DNA from: Gammaproteobacteria bacterium
Lineage (GTDB): Bacteria; Pseudomonadota; Gammaproteobacteria; Pseudomonadales; Pseudohongiellaceae
DNA length: 61,900 nucleotides
Assembly (NCBI GenBank): GCA_019654215.1
Contig: BPDI01000015.1
Location: forward strand, 1 to 61,900
Reading direction: 5' to 3'
Part shown: positions 30,713 to 41,012 of the stretch, in pieces
How positions within the stretch are numbered: the stretch's first letter is position 1
Layout: every line of letters starts with the position of its first letter
The notes under the pieces: generated by a model
Databases searched by the model: none
Told to the model about the DNA's origin: nothing
Seen by the model: the letters and a program-made list of their open reading frames with translations, nothing else
Program-made: the position numbers and the translations under genes

Positions 30713-31162
30713 ATGCTAAAGCCGCTTCTTTTTAAAAATCTTTTTCTATTCGTTTGCAGTAAACGCTCTTATACTCTCTTGTGCCAGCGTATATTCCGCT
30801 GAAGAAGTTCTCCCAACCATTGAAGGAAACCTTATAGATCGAATTGAGTTAGTAGACGAAGGCAGTGACGCCGATTTAGTTATAACTATTTACTATGATC
30901 TTCTTCCCGATGATGCGAGAGCTAATATCGAAAAATTTTCCGCGGAAGGTTAGAACGCTTACAACCGGATTATGAAGTCGCCTATCTCGCAGCCGATAGC
31001 GCAGAGATGACGGGGGTGCGGGATCAGATAGATGATCAATGGGCAGTTATACAAGCAATTCACCTCTACTATTTTACTGCTCAAGTAGTGGACATTTTGA
31101 ATCAGGCTTACATAAGTAACTTCGAAGGCCTATTACCAGAAGAAACTGGAACGCCGGAGTAG
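30713..31162 (+). pseudogene. Secreted protein of unknown function, frameshifted
   Basis: I do not recognise the family. The reconstructed protein has about 150 residues with a signal peptide (VNALILSCASVYSAEE), then IEGNLIDRIELVDEGSDADL, TIYYDLLPDDARANIEKF, and after a break ERLQPDYEVAYLAADSAEM, AIHLYYFTAQVVDILNQAYI, ending EETGTPE. The second break is a T missing near 30952 (GGTTAG for GGTTTAG). The C-terminal half looks helical. It sits 75 nt after the PQQ alcohol dehydrogenase and 5 nt before the sterol desaturase-like gene, suggesting a shared transcript. Confidence 0.5.
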
Positions 31163-31167
31163 AAAAA

Positions 31168-31969
31168 TTGAACGGCTTAGATGCTAACTCGGAACCAGCG
31201 CTGCGCTTAGGAGTCTTCGCCCTAGTCCTTTCTATTCTGTTCTTAATGGAAGTAGCATCACCTCGCCGTAAGCTCATTTACTCAAAATCAAAACGCTGGC
31301 GTACAAATTTCAGTCTAAGCATTACCAATACGCTAATCGTCAGTGTGTTTCTGCCAATCGCCGGTGTTCGGCGGCCATTACCGCCAAAACAAGGATGGGG
31401 ATTCTTTAACACGGTAAATGTTTCTCCCGGGATCAGCGTCCCTTTTTTTCTTCGGGGCTTTTGATCTCACAATCTATTTTCAACATCGGATATTTCATGC
31501 TGTAAAACCATTATGGCGACTGCATCGCGTGCATCATGGGATTTGGACTATGATGTGTCGACAGGTATTCGTTTTCATCCGGTTTCAATTGTTATTTCCA
31601 GCCTAGTTAAACTTGCACTGATTTTCTTATTGGGACCATTGGCTATGCTGTATTGATCGCCGATGTGCTATTGAATACAACATCGATGTTCAATCACAGC
31701 AACTGGAAGATTCCGAAAGGATTAGAAGCGGTTCTACGATTGATTATAGTTACGCCGGATGTTCATCGAGTTCATCACTCTACGAATCATGAAGAATACA
31801 GTAACAACTTCGGATTCAATTTTCCCTGGTGGGACAGAATTTTTTTGGGACCTATCAAGCCCAACCAGAAATTGGTCACGAAGAAATGCATGTGGGTATT
31901 ACGGAATTGCAGGACAGCGAGTCCATCGAGTATCTTGCTTTACTGTCTCAACCGTTTAAAAGAGTTTAA
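31168..31969 (+). pseudogene. Sterol desaturase / fatty-acid hydroxylase family protein, copy 2, several frameshifts
   Basis: About 267 residues, a membrane di-iron enzyme related to the gene at 25539. It has an N-terminal hydrophobic helix (LGVFALVLSILFLMEV) and the histidine clusters YFQHRIFH, LHRVHHG, FNHSNW and VHRVHHSTNHEEYSNNFG, the last being a strong family signature. Breaks fall near 31370, 31440, 31545, 31640 and 31845. The start is a TTG and is weakly supported. Its stop overlaps the stop of the convergent molybdopterin oxidoreductase gene by 3 nt. Confidence 0.75.
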
Positions 31970-34050
31970 GCAACCTGAGACTCTTCGCGGCGCAACCACA
32001 CTGCAGTATCGTGGAATACAGCGCCACCAATACCATGACCGGGATCGCTACTAACCAAAGAATTAATTCCAACACCTTCAACAAAGTGTTCATTAGGCCA
32101 GATACTTTCAACAAAAACTACGTCTTTTTGCAAATTATCATAAACTTCGACATGCACGAGTACGGAAGCCTGATCGTTTCCTATGCGCACTACTCCACCA
32201 TCTTTTAAGTTTAAAGACTCGCAGGTATCGGAATGTATCTTTGCAGTAGGTCTGCCCTCTCTGCGCTGTGAAGTAGGAGTTTCTGTGAAACTACTGTTGA
32301 GAAACTGCCGTGCAGGTGCGGTAACTAATCGATAAGGTTTAGTGTCCGATCGCTTATCGGTAACCGAATAGTGATCAGGGTACTTTGGCATAGATACATT
32401 TACTTTGCCTAAGCGAGACCAGTCTGGGGAGAAATGAAATTTTTTGTCTGGTGTTTCGAAACCATTCAGAAAGTGTGCTTCTTCAAAATCCCTGGCGCAA
32501 TCCAGCCAGCTATTTTTATAAATTTCTTCCGCAGAGGGAAACCCACTTCTTTTCAAAGTTTCATCGATAAGTTCCCAGGTTGTCATTTCAAAACCTGGAT
32601 GCTCAGCACCAAGCCTTTTTGATAATTCACAGATGACATAGTGATTAGGTCTAGCGTCGGCGTAGGGTTCGATGACAGGTTTAGCCACCTGTAAAAACGT
32701 ATGCCCACCTGCGATATATATGTCTTCGTGTTCCAGGAAGGTAGTAGCTGGCAATATGATGTCAGCCATCGCTGCAGTTTCAGTCATAAATTGCTCATGC
32801 ACACAAACGAAGAGATCATTTCTTTCGAATCCCTTTTTAACTTTCAGAGACGAAGGAGAAACCATCATGGGATTAGTATTTTGAATTAGTAGGCCTGTTA
32901 TTGGCGGACCGCCCTGCAAGTCAATTGGATTACCGCAAAGAATTTCTCCAATGCGTGATTGATCTAACACTCTTGTATTACCATCGATAACATCGGAACC
33001 AACTATTAGGGTTTTATCTAACTTAAATAACTCAGCATTACTATATAAAGCTCCCCCACCTTTGTATTTCCAGGCACCAGTAATTGCGGGCAAGCAGGAC
33101 GCTGCGTGCATATTAAACGCACCATTTCGACTTCGCGTAAACCCATAACCGAAACGGTAATAGGATTTTGGGTTTTGCCCGATTAATCTTGCGAATTCGA
33201 TAATGGTAGCAGCAGGTACTCCGGTTATAGCTTCTCCCCATTCCGGAGTCTTGTCGTCTAAGTGAGTTTCAAGTTCAACACTAAAATCAGTGTACTCTGC
33301 CAGATAGTCGCGATCGGCTAGACCTTCTTTTAACAAAACATGCATCAGCGTGGTAGCGAGTGCGCCATCACTTCCCGGCTGCAACATGATATGGAGATCG
33401 GCGCGCTTGGCGGTCGCATTGCGATAAGGATCAACTACCACGAGTTTCGCATTTCGCTTGCAAGCTTGCGCTACATGATGCATGAGATTTACTTGGGTAT
33501 GAACGGCATTAGTTCCCCACAGCACAACTACATCACTATGGTCACCAATCTCCCGTGCATCGACACCCCGCTTGACTCCGGTTCCAACTTTCCATCCTGC
33601 ATCTGATGCAGCAGAACAAATTGTTGAATGTTGACGGGAATATCCCATGGTATGTCGGAGCCGTTCGATACCATCTCTTTGTACCAAACCCATAGTGCCA
33701 GCATAGAAATGTGGCCAGATAGTTTCGTTGCCATACTTTTCACTTAATTCTTTGAATCGATCGGAAACCTCATCTAGGGCTTCTTCCCAACCGATTTCCA
33801 CGAATGCTTCCAGCCCCACTCCCCTGGAACCAGTTCTTCTTAAGGGTTTGCTTAAGCGGCCAGAATGATGAACGCGTTCAGCGTAATTACCGACTTTTGC
33901 GCAAAGCGTGCCGGAGGTATAAGAGTTATCTTTGGCGCCATAGACCCTACCGATAGTTCGCTCATCAAGCTTCTCGACTTCCAGCGCACAAGCGCTGGGA
34001 CAATCGTGAGGACAGGTACTTTTAACTCTAATTGGAGCAGTTTTTGACAT
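31966..34050 (-). CDS. Molybdopterin-dependent oxidoreductase (DMSO reductase family)
   Basis: About 694 residues, bis-MGD enzyme family. The N-terminal [4Fe-4S] motif is CPHDCPSACALEV with a fourth Cys in SGTLCAKV, followed by SKPLRRTGSRG and the substrate-channel region STICSAASDAGW, where a Cys or Ser next to the molybdenum is expected. Later motifs are VVVLWGTNAVHTQ, VVVDPYRNATAKRADLH, LLIQNTNPMMVSP and a C-terminal MGD-binding domain (RLVTAPARQFLNSSF). No Tat signal is seen, so it is probably cytoplasmic and may be soluble or act on an imported metabolite. A GTG at 34071 is an alternative start. The gene is intact despite its broken neighbours. Confidence 0.85.
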   Translation of the reverse strand: MSKTAPIRVKSTCPHDCPSACALEVEKLDERTIGRVYGAKDNSYTSGTLCAKVGNYAERVHHSGRLSKPLRRTGSRGVGLEAFVEIGWEEALDEVSDRFKELSEKYGNETIWPHFYAGTMGLVQRDGIERLRHTMGYSRQHSTICSAASDAGWKVGTGVKRGVDAREIGDHSDVVVLWGTNAVHTQVNLMHHVAQACKRNAKLVVVDPYRNATAKRADLHIMLQPGSDGALATTLMHVLLKEGLADRDYLAEYTDFSVELETHLDDKTPEWGEAITGVPAATIIEFARLIGQNPKSYYRFGYGFTRSRNGAFNMHAASCLPAITGAWKYKGGGALYSNAELFKLDKTLIVGSDVIDGNTRVLDQSRIGEILCGNPIDLQGGPPITGLLIQNTNPMMVSPSSLKVKKGFERNDLFVCVHEQFMTETAAMADIILPATTFLEHEDIYIAGGHTFLQVAKPVIEPYADARPNHYVICELSKRLGAEHPGFEMTTWELIDETLKRSGFPSAEEIYKNSWLDCARDFEEAHFLNGFETPDKKFHFSPDWSRLGKVNVSMPKYPDHYSVTDKRSDTKPYRLVTAPARQFLNSSFTETPTSQRREGRPTAKIHSDTCESLNLKDGGVVRIGNDQASVLVHVEVYDNLQKDVVFVESIWPNEHFVEGVGINSLVSSDPGHGIGGAVFHDTAVWLRREESQVA

Positions 34051-34202
34051 TCGTTTAGTAGTTGCTTGCACGATCCATTTTTAAAAGGAAGAGTATCAAA
34101 AACATTGATGACGATCATCGTGTTCAGGATGAAGTTATAGCACAATTGTCAGCTGCTGATGCGACATTGTGTCCCACGTCAGCTGGTTATAAAGAGCCTA
34201 TA

Positions 34203-35247
34203 ATGCGCCCTAAATTTTTATCGGTGAATTGTTTGTGCGGTTCTTGCTAGCTCTAATACTTGGCGCTTATATGATTGCGATTGGTCATGCAGAAACGTCA
34301 GCTGCGACTAATACCGATGCTTCCAGTCAGCGGATCTTGCCGCGAACCGAATTTGGTCGCCCTGATTTCCAGGGTTATTGGTTCTTCGGTTCGCGAACAC
34401 CTTTGCAACGTCCTGCGAATCTGGGAGAAAAGCAAACCTATACCGAAGAAGAAGCGCGGGAGCTCGAACAGCGGATGCAGGAGCGTCTGGATCGTCAAGA
34501 TGCTCCCCTCGATCCTAATCGAGGCGCCCCGGAAAAAGGCGCAAGGATTGGTCAAGAAGCAGACGATGCTTTTTGGGGCACTATGTCGAACCGAAACTGT
34601 ATCCAATCGATGGACAATACAAAACATCAATCATTATGGATCCTCTAGACGGACGTATTCCGAGAAGAGAAGGATTCATGGATTTCAATGCAAAGCGACG
34701 CGCCATTGGCTTAGCTGACACTGACGGTCCTGAAGGACAACCTTTATCCGGGAGATGTTTGATGTTTGGTGCTGCCGCTCCATCTCTTACACCGATGATG
34801 ATGAATCCGAACTTGCAAATAGTTCAGACTGAAAATTATCTAATGATAATGACTGAAATGATTCATGACGCACGTATTATCAGAATTGGTGACGATCATT
34901 TCAAACATAATATTCCACAATGGATGGGAGATTCGGTTGCACATTGGGAAGATGATACTCTAGTAGTTCATTCCAAAAATTTTCGACCGGAACAATCTTC
35001 TTCTCGTTCGATCGTAATTTCAGAAGACTTTGAATTAATTGAACGTTACACCCTGGTTGGAGATAACGATATTCATTATGAGTTTACGGTTCATGATGAA
35101 CAAGCATATACCCGACCGTTCAGCGGAGAACGCATACTCTCGCGCAATGCACCGGAAGAAAAAGTCTACGAGTTTGCCTGCCATGAAGGCAATTACTCTT
35201 TACCCGGCATATTGGCTGGTGCACGGCGCCTAGAAAGCGACGAATAA
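34203..35247 (+). pseudogene. Secreted CHEGNY-family protein, copy 5, two frameshifts
   Basis: A 349-residue member. The ATG at 34203 starts a signal peptide once one missing T is restored near 34229 (giving SVNLFVRFLLALILGAYM). Then follow LPRTEFGRPDFQGYWFFGSRTPLQRPANLGEKQTYTEEEA, and a second break in a G4 run near 34576, where one more G joins DDAFWGHYVEPKLYPI. Later motifs are intact: SGRCLMFGAAAP, MIHDARIIRI, AHWEDDTLVVHSKNF, IERYTLVGDN and YEFACHEGNYSLPGILAGAR. It is divergent from the molybdopterin gene and 60 nt upstream of the flavin reductase gene. Confidence 0.7.
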
Positions 35248-35304
35248 TAGACGAAAAAACTCCCTGCCCTTATTATTCGCCCTTCACAAACTCTTTGGCA
35301 GGGG
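35241..35304 (+). promoter_or_regulatory. Possible H-type pseudoknot covering the ribosome site of the flavin reductase gene
   Basis: Stem 1: CGAATAATA (35241-35249) pairs exactly with TATTATTCG (35271-35279). Stem 2: CCCTGCC (35262-35268), inside the loop of stem 1, pairs exactly with GGCAGGG (35297-35303), just before the ATG at 35308. The loops (12, 2 and 17 nt) allow both stems at once. Stem 2 would hide the purine-rich ribosome site. Stem 1 also covers the stop region of the upstream gene, so chance or a terminator remnant is possible. Confidence 0.3.
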
Positions 35305-35307
35305 CTT

Positions 35308-35931
35308 ATGTTCTACGAACCGAAAAAGAAAAATCACGGACTTCCCAAAAATCCTTTCAACTCTTTAGTAATTCCACGACCCATAGGTTGGATAAGCAGC
35401 GTCGACAAAGATGGTGTTTATAATCTTGCCCCATATAGCTTCTTTAATGCAGTTAGTTATTCTCCGCCTACAGTTATGTTTTCTTCAGGGATTGGCGTCG
35501 CCGATGACAAAATAAAAGATTCAGCTCGAAACGTAGAAGCAAGTGGTGAGTTTGTTTGCAATCTGGCTATCTGGGACACACGGGAGCAAATGAATCAGTC
35601 TTCAGCAACACTACCTCCTGAAACCGATGAGATTGCTTTGACTAAGCTAACTCCAATTGATTGCAGGCTTGTTAGCGTACCCAGAATTTCCGAAGCACCG
35701 GTAAATCTAGAATGCAAATATCTCAAAACAGTTGAGATGCCTGGCTGGAATGAAGGAGATGTGTATAAAGTGTTATTCGGTGAGGTAATTGGCATTCACA
35801 TTAATGATGACTTTATTACCGATGAAGGTCTGATCGATGTCACGAAGATGATGCCAATTGGACGCCTGGGTTATAACGACTATGTACGAGTAGATGCAGA
35901 TTCTTCTTTTACGCTAGTGCGACCTCCCTAA
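35308..35931 (+). CDS. Flavin reductase family protein (FMN-binding split barrel)
   Basis: A 207-residue cytoplasmic split-barrel flavoprotein. The opening NPFNSLVIPRPIGWISSVDKDGVYNLAPYSFFNAVSY-type segment carries the FMN-binding RPIGWISS and LAPYSFFN motifs, and SSGIG follows. Members supply reduced FMN to monooxygenases or reduce small electrophiles. No flavin monooxygenase sits next to it. A possible pseudoknot lies over its ribosome site. It is convergent with the aldo/keto reductase gene, 9 nt away. Confidence 0.9.
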   Translation: MFYEPKKKNHGLPKNPFNSLVIPRPIGWISSVDKDGVYNLAPYSFFNAVSYSPPTVMFSSGIGVADDKIKDSARNVEASGEFVCNLAIWDTREQMNQSSATLPPETDEIALTKLTPIDCRLVSVPRISEAPVNLECKYLKTVEMPGWNEGDVYKVLFGEVIGIHINDDFITDEGLIDVTKMMPIGRLGYNDYVRVDADSSFTLVRPP

Positions 35932-35940
35932 ACGATTTTA

Positions 35941-36921
35941 TTATGCGTCTGGGTCAAGCGATATCATTTGAGTCGGATGATAACGATCGCCAATCACTGA
36001 TCCGCTAGCGAATATTTCGCATGCTTTGTTTAAGTCCGCTTTGACAATATTTAATTCAGCAGCTCCCGCGTTTTCTTCCACAAACTTTACGTGCTTTGTT
36101 CCAGGAATTGGCACGAATTCTGGGTCCTGCGCCATCACCCAGGCGAGTGCTAATTGAGCCGGAGTACAGGAATAGTCATCAGCGATAGTTGTGAACTCAT
36201 CTACGAGTTGTAGATTGTGTTCAATATTTTCATCACTAAATCGAGGCATGGATTTGCGCATATCCCCTTCTTCCAATTCATCTGTGTTTCTGACAACCCC
36301 CGCAAGAAATGCTCTGCCCAGAGGACTAAAAGGCACGAATCCAATGCCTAATTCCTTACAACAATCTAAAACTTTGTATTCCGGATCGCGAGTCCACAGT
36401 GAATATTCGGATTGAACCGCACAGATAGTATGTTCATTGTGTGCTTTACGAATAGTCTCGGAAGAACATTCCGATAATCCGATATGTCCAATCTTGCCGG
36501 CTCTTACCTCATCAGCCAGTGCACCAACACTTTCTTCGATAGGGACATTGAAATCGCGCCGATGCAGATAATAGAGATCGATGTATTCCATATTCAATCG
36601 CTGCAGGCTTTCGTCGAGAGTCTTCTTTACATTCTCAGGTGTACCATCGACTCCACGCTTACCCTCTCTATTAACTATTCCGCATTTACTAGCCAAAACA
36701 AATTCATCACGACGCGAACCTAGCACTTCACCGATTAATGTTTCGTTATGACCAATACCGTAAATACTTGCGGTATCTAAAAAGGTATAACCCACATCCA
36801 GTGCACGATGTAGAGCCCGTTCAGATTCATCGCGATCGGCAACGCCATAACCCTGTGACATGCTCATACAACCTAACCCGATTGCAGATACGTTCAATGA
36901 ACCGAGTTTCCTCTCTTCCAT
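35941..36921 (-). CDS. Aldo/keto reductase
   Basis: NADPH-dependent TIM-barrel reductase of 326 residues. Catalytic residues are recognisable as Asp and Tyr in DTASIYGIGHNE, Lys in VLASKCGI and His in DLYYLHRRD. The cofactor segment is VPIPGTKHVKFVEENAGAAE near the C-terminus. It reduces aldehydes or ketones to alcohols and could act on products of the periplasmic alcohol oxidations. A GGGAGC ribosome site is 5 nt before the ATG. The 286 nt upstream hold no visible gene and lead to the divergent lipoprotein gene. Confidence 0.92.
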   Translation of the reverse strand: MEERKLGSLNVSAIGLGCMSMSQGYGVADRDESERALHRALDVGYTFLDTASIYGIGHNETLIGEVLGSRRDEFVLASKCGIVNREGKRGVDGTPENVKKTLDESLQRLNMEYIDLYYLHRRDFNVPIEESVGALADEVRAGKIGHIGLSECSSETIRKAHNEHTICAVQSEYSLWTRDPEYKVLDCCKELGIGFVPFSPLGRAFLAGVVRNTDELEEGDMRKSMPRFSDENIEHNLQLVDEFTTIADDYSCTPAQLALAWVMAQDPEFVPIPGTKHVKFVEENAGAAELNIVKADLNKACEIFASGSVIGDRYHPTQMISLDPDA

Positions 36922-37207
36922 AGTTGCTCCCTTTTTTCTCTAGAACTCGCCAACTTACCTGATTTGGAAATTCTTTGGGTCTCTAATAATGGCGCTTTGC
37001 TTAATACGGAAACCAGAGGAGAAATTAGTCACTCGCTAGCAAAGCTCAAAGGCACTGACTTGTTACTAGAACCATCAACCCTAGCGTGAGCCGCCTGTTG
37101 TTTCTAGTCCTGACTCCTACAAAGATTGTATTAAACAGTTGTATGCTTGCACCAAACTGGCCGATAGGTATCTATACAAATAAATAGAATTATTGTTGTT
37201 TTTCTTT

Positions 37208-37567
37208 ATGAAAAATTCGCGAATCATTTCAGTTTTGATTTTACTTGTCGCGTTAACTTCCTGTGACATAACACCGGTTGGAGTCGGTGTCTGGGAAATC
37301 TCCATTGAAACTGATGCCGGCAATCAAAACTCAACCTGGACTATTACCGATAGACCAGACCTTATCATTTCCGGCGCCACAGATATATTGATTGAAGAAA
37401 TCGATCTGGCGGGCAGTCGCATTACTTGGTCAACCGATGCGTTGGATTTTTCAAACTCCAGTCCAGCTGAAAGAGTCAACTTTAGAGGCACAGTAGACGG
37501 AAATCGAATGGCTGGGACAGTCTTCACCCAGCAGGGAAACTACACAGTTAACGGCACTCGCCAGTAA
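37208..37567 (+). CDS. Small lipoprotein of unknown function
   Basis: A 119-residue protein with a lipoprotein signal: hydrophobic LILLVAL followed by the lipobox TSC, giving a lipidated Cys at about residue 18. The mature part is beta-rich (GVWEISIETD, STWTITDRPDLIISG, SRITWSTD, TVDGNRMAGTVF, ending YTVNGTRQ). The layout, with an opening GVW, repeated short strands and a closing TR, resembles the broken gene at 26812, so both may belong to one barrel-like family. I do not know a function. Confidence 0.65.
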   Translation: MKNSRIISVLILLVALTSCDITPVGVGVWEISIETDAGNQNSTWTITDRPDLIISGATDILIEEIDLAGSRITWSTDALDFSNSSPAERVNFRGTVDGNRMAGTVFTQQGNYTVNGTRQ

Positions 37568-37671
37568 TATTTGCTTCACATCTCGAAATAATCTGAATTG
37601 ATGTAATTGGCAAATTATATCCATCCGAATTAACCTCTGCTTTTGGTGTGTTAGCATTCAGGCTCTATCTA

Positions 37672-37681
37672 GGGTATACCC
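37672..37681. promoter_or_regulatory. Perfect 10-bp palindrome upstream of a PQQ dehydrogenase gene
   Basis: GGGTATACCC, exact on both strands, lies 47 nt before the ATG at 37728. A dyad at this distance could be a repressor or activator site. No second copy was found by eye, so it is a weak call. Confidence 0.2.
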
Positions 37682-37727
37682 CCATACGTACTTTAGAAAT
37701 TAGTTTGTCAGTTCCAAGGAGACTGAT

Positions 37728-40087
37728 ATGACAAATTCCCAGCCTGCTTTTTCCAGACCCCGTGGCCTCGCCGTAACTATCGCCATTATTGCGATATTAA
37801 TGATATGGCCCGGAGCAATTCTCTTGCTCGCCGGTGGATCGATTTATTACCTGCTCGCAGGTATAGCACTAGCAGTCTGCAGTTATTTCCTTTTTAAAGG
37901 TGATAAGCGGGCTGCGCCACTTTATGGAATTCTGTTAATCATTACCTACCTCTGGGCTATGTTCGAAGTTGGATTAGATGCCTGGGCATTAATGCCAAGA
38001 GTCGCCATGTTTAGTGTGCTTGGACTATGGTTTCTACTTCCGCATGTGCGCAGAGGACTATTGCAAGAGCAACCAGAGTCATTGTATTTGGGAAACAGGA
38101 AACCAAAATTGCAGCCAGCGTGTTAGCAGTTCTGTTTATTGCTGTTTACATCAGCAATGCCAGTTACGATGTTGGAATTCCAAGCGCTGCCGGGACAGGT
38201 GTTGTAAATAATGAAACGGGTGAATGGAATCATTATGGCGCTACGAAGAAGGGCACACGCTTTGCAGCCACTGATCAAATAAATCTTGAGAATGTTGATC
38301 AATTAGAAAGAGCATGGGAGATCCGCACTGGTGTGCCGGGCGCATTTAAAGGCACGCCAATTCAGGTGGGTGATGGACTCTATCTTTGCACAGGTCAAAA
38401 TATAATTCTTTCATTAAAGATCCAGACCCCTGGCGAAGAGCGCTGGCGTTTCAATCCTGAGATCGATACACCTCGTATTGGATTTTGGGATACTTGTCGA
38501 GGGGTAACTTATTACGAAGCACCTAACTTTCGTTCTCTTGGCGTTTGTGAAGAAAGAATCTTTACCGCCACTACCGATGCACGCTTAATCGCCGTTAATA
38601 AAAATACTGGCGAGCCTTGCAGCGACTTCGGTAATAATGGAGAAATAAGTTTATTGCCGGGCATGGGTGATGTGGAGCCTGGGTTCTATTTTGTAACATC
38701 TCCTCCCACCATTGCTAGTGACGTACTGGTTCTGGGTGGATGGGTATTTGACAATGTTAGAACTAATGAACCCTCCGGAGTCGTGAGGGGGTTCGATCCT
38801 ATCAGTGGTGATCTGCTTTGGGCTTGGGATATGGGCCGGGAAGATCGCGCCGGTCTGCCTCCGGAAGGTGATACTTACACTCGAGGCACACCAAATGTAT
38901 GGAGCCTAACCAGTGCCGACGATGAACTTGGACTAATTTATTTGCCGACGGGCAATGCCACTCCGGATTATTGGGGCGGCCATCGTACTGAAGCAATGGA
39001 AAGATATGCCAGCTCAATTGTTGCCTTAGATGCAAGAACCGGTAGAGTTAGGTGGCATTATCAAACTGTTCACCACGACATTTTTGACTACGATGTTCCT
39101 TCCCAACCATCGTTGGTTGATGTCCCCATTAACGGTGAAATTCGCAAAGCCGTAATCGTTCCCACCAAGCGCGCAGAAATTTTTATGTTTGATCGAGAGA
39201 CCGGCGAACCTCTTACTGAAATTCAAGAGTTGCCAGTTCCTCAAACTAATCTGTCAGATGAAACTTCGTCGCTGACTCAGCCATTCTCTGTGGGGATGCC
39301 AAATTTTGCCCACGACTATATAAGAGAAGCAGACATGTGGGGCATCACTCCAATGGATCAGGCACTCTGTCGTATCCAATATCGCAATCTTCGTTATGAA
39401 GGCCCTTTAACTCCCCCAACTACTGGCGGAACACTGCTTTACCCAGGTGTAGCTGGAGGCATGAATTGGGGCAGCGTTGCCATTGATGAAGTTAATCATC
39501 TGATGGTTGTTAATTCCATGCATAACCCAATGGTTATCAGATTGTATCCACAGGAAGAGGTAACTGGAGATGAAATACTGGGAGTTGGCGGAACTCAATT
39601 AGGAACTCCCTATGCTGCATACTCTTTCTTTTTCCTTTCTCCAATATTTACTCCTTGTTTAAAACCTCCTTATGGAGAAATGGCGGTTGTGGATTTGGCC
39701 AACCAAGAAGTGCTTTGGCAGCGAGGCCTGGGTACTGCAAAAGAACAGGGCCCTTTCGGAATCCAGAGCAACCTACCTATACCTATGGGAATGTTTTACA
39801 GCGCTGGATCAATGGTGAGTGGCGGTGGTCTAATATTTATGGGTGGCGTTGCAGACAGCACCATGCGAGCAATTAACATTCTTAATGGTGAAGAAGTTTG
39901 GACTGATCCGTTACCAAGTTCTTCTGCTGCGACACCAATGACTTATGTTAGCCCGGAAACGGGCAAACAGTACGTAATCGTTACTGTGCCAAGCAGTGGT
40001 GGCGGCTTAACCTTGGAAAACCAAGTTGACACTGCTGCCGATTCCCAAGAAGGAGGTTACGTGATTGCTTACGCGTTACCTGACTAA
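37728..40087 (+). CDS. Membrane-bound PQQ-dependent dehydrogenase (glucose/quinate/shikimate family), one frameshift
   Basis: About 786 residues. The first 145 or so form an inner-membrane anchor of several helices (AIIAILMIWPGAILLLAGGSIYYLL and following), and the rest is a periplasmic PQQ propeller. Motifs include WNHYGATKKGTRFAATDQI, DTCRGVTYYEAP, TRGTPNVWSL, TVHHDIFDYDVPSQPSLVDV and MDQALCRIQYRNLRYEG. Such enzymes oxidise sugars or cyclic polyols and reduce ubiquinone directly. The frame changes at a GGG at 38090-38092; one more G gives LGKQETKIAASVLAV. An AAGGAG site precedes the ATG. An SDR gene follows after 36 nt. A full-length paralogue lies at 46069. Confidence 0.9.
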
Positions 40088-40123
40088 CATGTTAAACCTT
40101 CAGATCAATAAAAAAGACTAATT

Positions 40124-40912
40124 ATGGATTTACAGCTTAAAGATAAGGTCGTGATTATTACTGGTGGCAGCGAAGGTATCGGTCGAGCTGCTGCCGAAAG
40201 ATTCTCTCAGGAAGGCGCCTTAGTAGCGCTGGCCGCAAGAACTCAAAGCGATCTCGATACTGCTGCAACTGAAATTTCTACTCAAAGTGGAAATGAAGTT
40301 ATTGGAGTTGCCACAGATGTAAGAGATGAGAATTCAGTAAAAGCTCTTATTGAAACCGTTGCTGATAAATGGGGAAGAATCGATGTGCTGGTGAATAATG
40401 CCGGCACATCATCTGTTGCAAGACTGGAAGATCTTACCAATGAACAGCTTGATGAAGACATCAACCTGAAAGTAAAAGGCGCTATCTATTGTACTCGTCA
40501 TGCTTTGCCCTACTTAAAAGAAAGCAAAGGTTGTATCTGCAATACAACGACTCCTGGTGGGAAGGCGCCCACTGCGGGAACGCAACCCACTGCCCTTTCT
40601 CGCGCTGCGGGTATATCGCTGACAAAAACCTGGGCTTTTGAATTCGCTCCAGATGGAATTCGAGTTAATACTGTCTGCGTCGGATTCTTACGTAGTCGAC
40701 AACATAAACTGCGCTGGGAAGCAACTACAAAAAACAAACCGGACTTAACTTTGGATCAATTTTACGATCAATTTAACTCAAGAATTCCGATGGGCAGAGT
40801 TGGTGAAGCGAGAGAAGCTGGCGATGTAATCGTGTTTCTTTGTTCTGGAATGGCCAGCTATGTAACTGGAACTGCAATTAATGCAGATGGTGGCATGTCG
40901 CCGGTTGTCTAA
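40124..40912 (+). CDS. SDR-family oxidoreductase with altered catalytic residues
   Basis: A 262-residue SDR. The N-terminal TGGSEGIGRAAAERF and DVLVNNAGTS motifs are normal, and ASYVTGTAINADGGMSP closes the fold. The catalytic region reads GTQPTALSRAAGISLTK, so the YxxxK pair is replaced by Thr and Arg. I recall an SDR subgroup that shares this PTxxSRAAGI pattern, so it is probably a real variant. It follows the membrane PQQ dehydrogenase by 36 nt and could act on its product. Confidence 0.85.
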   Translation: MDLQLKDKVVIITGGSEGIGRAAAERFSQEGALVALAARTQSDLDTAATEISTQSGNEVIGVATDVRDENSVKALIETVADKWGRIDVLVNNAGTSSVARLEDLTNEQLDEDINLKVKGAIYCTRHALPYLKESKGCICNTTTPGGKAPTAGTQPTALSRAAGISLTKTWAFEFAPDGIRVNTVCVGFLRSRQHKLRWEATTKNKPDLTLDQFYDQFNSRIPMGRVGEAREAGDVIVFLCSGMASYVTGTAINADGGMSPVV

Positions 40913-41012
40913 CGAACAATTAAGAGTGTAGAGAGAAGATTGACATTGCAAAGGAACTATAACGGAACTAAGCAGCATTACTCTGAGTATCTTTAATTGC
41001 TACCTGACTAAT

